Assembly (NCBI GenBank): GCA_015222965.1 | Contig: JADFWF010000007.1 | Coordinates: 1-7,459, forward strand | Direction: 5' to 3' | From: Pseudomonadota bacterium | GTDB taxonomy: Bacteria > Pseudomonadota > Gammaproteobacteria > SZUA-229 | Length of the DNA stretch: 7,459 nt | In this document: positions 5,867 through 7,459 of the stretch, piece by piece | Numbering within the stretch: position 1 is the stretch's first letter | How the letters are laid out: every line of letters starts with the position of its first letter | Program-made: the position numbers and the translations under genes | The notes under the pieces: model-generated | The model's input: the letters and a program-made list of their open reading frames with translations, nothing else | What the model was told of the DNA's origin: nothing | Databases searched by the model: none

Positions 5867-6758
5867 TGCCCGCCTCTCCAAGTTCATCAACGAGACAGTT
5901 TGATATAAAATCAACGACCGCACGTATTCGAGACATATGCCGCACGTCTTTATGATAGACCAGCCAGACTTTATGGGCAGGCAGCTTGACCGACTTAAAC
6001 AGATGGATCAAATTTTTATTTGTTCTGCCCAGCACCTCTGGCTGCACGGAAAGCCCGACACCGGATACTGTCGCTTTATATCTCGTCACCGTGCTGTCAC
6101 TGCACAGTATTCTTAAGCCTTCAGCTGAATGATTCAGCAACCACTGGTTCTCTGGCAATATAGATAGCTGATCGCCGTAAGTGATCACTTTATGTTTACG
6201 TATGTCTCTTAATTGCTTTGGCAGGCCGTAATTTTTTTTATAATTTTTTGATGCATACAATCCCAGCTTCATTTCGCCCAGATACTTGATGACCAGGTCG
6301 GATTCTTCCGGACGAAAAAGCCGTACTGCAACATCGGCTTCTCCCTGCGTAAGGTTCGCGGTAGTGGCTGACACATTAAACACAAGTTTCACTTTTGGAT
6401 ATTGCTGATAAAATTTATCCAGCGCCGGGATGAGCACCTCCTGCCCGAGCCCCTCCGGCAACGACAGCCTTACCGTACCACTTGCTGTTGCTTCACCACC
6501 CTGAACGACACGTTGAATCTTGACGATCGAATTTTGTATATGCTGCGACTGCTCATATATTGCCTGACCTTCCACTGTCAGACTTAAGCCCTTAACAGAA
6601 CGCTGGAATAATTTAATGCCCAGTGACGACTCCAGGGCATCGATATGACGGCCGACCGTCGATTGATTAGAAGCCAGCATCTTTGCTGCAGCCGACAAAC
6701 TGCCTACTTCTGCAGCAGCGGTAAAGTAACGAAAACCATCCCAGTTCATACTATTCAT
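5859..6758 (-). CDS. LysR-family transcriptional regulator
   Basis: The 299-residue protein has a winged helix-turn-helix at about 5-64 ([20 protein letters not shown], then [23 protein letters not shown]) and a LysR substrate-binding domain at about 92-295. A subgroup typified by [19 protein letters not shown] suggests a GcvA-like or solute-sensing LysR, but no effector can be named. The start could be the ATG at 6758 or the in-frame ATG three codons later (6749). Neither has a ribosome binding site, and a -10-like TATACT lies only 8 bases before the first, so a leaderless transcript is possible. It is first in the overlapping set with the VF530-like gene and cvfB, and divergent from the 161-residue protein gene. 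Confidence 0.93.
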   Translation of the reverse strand: MNSMNWDGFRYFTAAAEVGSLSAAAKMLASNQSTVGRHIDALESSLGIKLFQRSVKGLSLTVEGQAIYEQSQHIQNSIVKIQRVVQGGEATASGTVRLSLPEGLGQEVLIPALDKFYQQYPKVKLVFNVSATTANLTQGEADVAVRLFRPEESDLVIKYLGEMKLGLYASKNYKKNYGLPKQLRDIRKHKVITYGDQLSILPENQWLLNHSAEGLRILCSDSTVTRYKATVSGVGLSVQPEVLGRTNKNLIHLFKSVKLPAHKVWLVYHKDVRHMSRIRAVVDFISNCLVDELGEAGND

Positions 6759-6771
6759 AATTGAATAGTAT
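6748..6771. promoter_or_regulatory. Likely autoregulatory operator over the lysR start
   Basis: Ten-base perfect arms atactattca (6748-6757) and tgaatagtat (6762-6771) flank a 4-base centre. The repeat covers both candidate lysR start codons and nearly all of the TATACT hexamer (6767-6772 on the complement). A protein bound here would block lysR transcription, which fits LysR negative autoregulation. The even spacing differs from the classical T-N11-A box, so another regulator or an RNA hairpin is also possible. Confidence 0.55.
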
Positions 6772-6772
6772 A
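6767..6772 (-). promoter_or_regulatory. Possible -10 element of lysR
   Basis: On the complement this reads TATACT, 5 of 6 consensus bases, ending 8 bases before the ATG at 6758. The -35 position (about 6790-6795) is poor. If used, transcription would begin at or next to the start codon, giving a leaderless mRNA. Confidence 0.4.
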
Positions 6773-6860
6773 TCGTCGTTTTTGCCTGTATACGACCTTT
6801 TGTTGAACTGCTACATTAAATACATCGACTTCAGAAAATTCCACCCAGGCGGCCAGCACA

Positions 6861-7346
6861 ATGAAAAAACAGTTAAATTTTTACGGGAAGTTAATGAGCG
6901 TAGAACTTTCTGATCATGCAACCCGGCAGAGTAAAGAACTAAACTGCATACTGTTAATCGAAATACAGATATATTTTAGTTGTCTGCTAGGCGAAAGACT
7001 CGCCTTTTATTCTGATACGGAACTCAACAGTGCATGGCAAGTAGAAAAAAACTCATTCACCACCATGATCAATGATGCTGAACAGTTAACAGAAAATATA
7101 TATGTTCGCTTTAATACCGTAATGACCAAAGCCTGCCCGGTTTCAGATTACATCGGCTCGCCACCCGTCACTGACTTTACCATCAGCAAAAAGAAACCTT
7201 ATGTTCCCAGCTGGTTAATGATTAATTTCAACAAAGATGAATGGTCAGGCGAATATGGCTGGCCCGCGAGCAAACCAGGACAGGCAAACACCAAGCAGGT
7301 CAGAGGACAGGCACAGCTTGCTGTGGCTAAATCGCTTGCCTGTTGA
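6861..7346 (+). CDS. Hypothetical protein, 161 residues, divergent from lysR
   Basis: The protein has no signal peptide and no clear membrane helix, although LNCILLIEIQIYFSCLLG at 27-44 is strongly hydrophobic and could be a buried helix. Other notable parts are LTENIYVRFNTVMTKACP at 76-93 and a Lys/Trp/aromatic block at 109-134 (ISKKKPYVPSWLMINF, DEWSGEYGW). The last 25 residues are low-complexity Gln/Ala-rich and probably disordered. Cysteines are at 29, 41, 92 and 161. An AGGCGG ribosome binding site 8 bases before 6861 supports this start; an ATG at 6894 is an alternative. I believe similar proteins occur as unnamed conserved proteins in gammaproteobacteria, but I know no function. Its divergent position makes it the most likely LysR-regulated gene here. 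Confidence 0.78.
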   Translation: MKKQLNFYGKLMSVELSDHATRQSKELNCILLIEIQIYFSCLLGERLAFYSDTELNSAWQVEKNSFTTMINDAEQLTENIYVRFNTVMTKACPVSDYIGSPPVTDFTISKKKPYVPSWLMINFNKDEWSGEYGWPASKPGQANTKQVRGQAQLAVAKSLAC

Positions 7347-7417
7347 TTTGGGATAGAACCAATCTGACTTCCGCTACTGAGCCTTAGCTGACTAATAGAA
7401 ATTTCAAAGGCTTTAAC

Positions 7418-7443
7418 CGCAGAGAGCGCAGAGGTACGCAGAG
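7418..7443. repeat. Dispersed CGCAGAG-type intergenic repeat
   Basis: Three copies of CGCAGAG (starting at 7418 as CGCAGAG, then 7427 and 7437) occur at 9- and 10-base spacing, after the typical lead-in ttaac. This pattern is a known dispersed intergenic motif in varied proteobacteria. It lies about 70 bp after the last gene, and the element probably continues past the window edge. Confidence 0.7.
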
Positions 7444-7459
7444 TTTTCTTTGTTAACGG

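Noticed and set aside
5867..5923. 19-residue upstream extension of the VF530-like protein
   Set aside because: It lies wholly inside the end of lysR, while GGAGAGG and family similarity mark the ATG at 5866.

Overview
The window looks like chromosomal DNA from a gammaproteobacterium of moderate GC content. This rests on the protein families (a PhnA/YjdM zinc-ribbon protein, a VF530-type small protein, a LysR regulator, a GGDEF enzyme with a periplasmic sensor region) and on intergenic repeats typical of that class. The genus cannot be fixed from sequence alone. There is no rRNA, tRNA, CRISPR array, transposase or phage gene. The window reads as ordinary core/accessory chromosome rather than an island.

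Left part (1-1821): the 5' portion of a leftward phnA/yjdM gene runs off the edge. A rightward MAPEG-family membrane protein gene follows and appears to have lost its first transmembrane helix. Next come a perfect short hairpin, a small lipoprotein gene, a strong intrinsic terminator that overlaps an alternative hairpin, and a 95-residue orphan gene with a very strong ribosome binding site.

Middle (1875-4809): two leftward genes encode an 88-residue conserved-type hypothetical protein and a two-CBS-domain protein with an acidic tail. A membrane-anchored diguanylate cyclase is transcribed divergently from the CBS gene. Its GGEEF active site and its RxxD inhibitory site are both intact. The 335-bp gap after it holds a nested pair of inverted repeats: 25-bp perfect inner arms inside 22-bp near-perfect outer arms.

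Right part (4810-7459): a tight leftward three-gene set, lysR - VF530-like - cvfB, in which each gene overlaps the next by exactly 8 bp. The lysR start codon sits inside a 24-bp inverted repeat with 10-bp perfect arms that also covers a -10-like hexamer, a likely autoregulatory site. Divergent from lysR is a 161-residue orphan protein, the natural first candidate for a LysR target. The window ends in a dispersed repeat built from CGCAGAG units.

Functionally there are several signalling or regulatory proteins (GGDEF, CBS, LysR, S1-domain CvfB) but no single obvious pathway. I found no convincing new multi-gene system. The best leads are the lysR operator with its overlapping operon, the nested repeat element, the N-terminally truncated MAPEG gene and the switchable terminator region.
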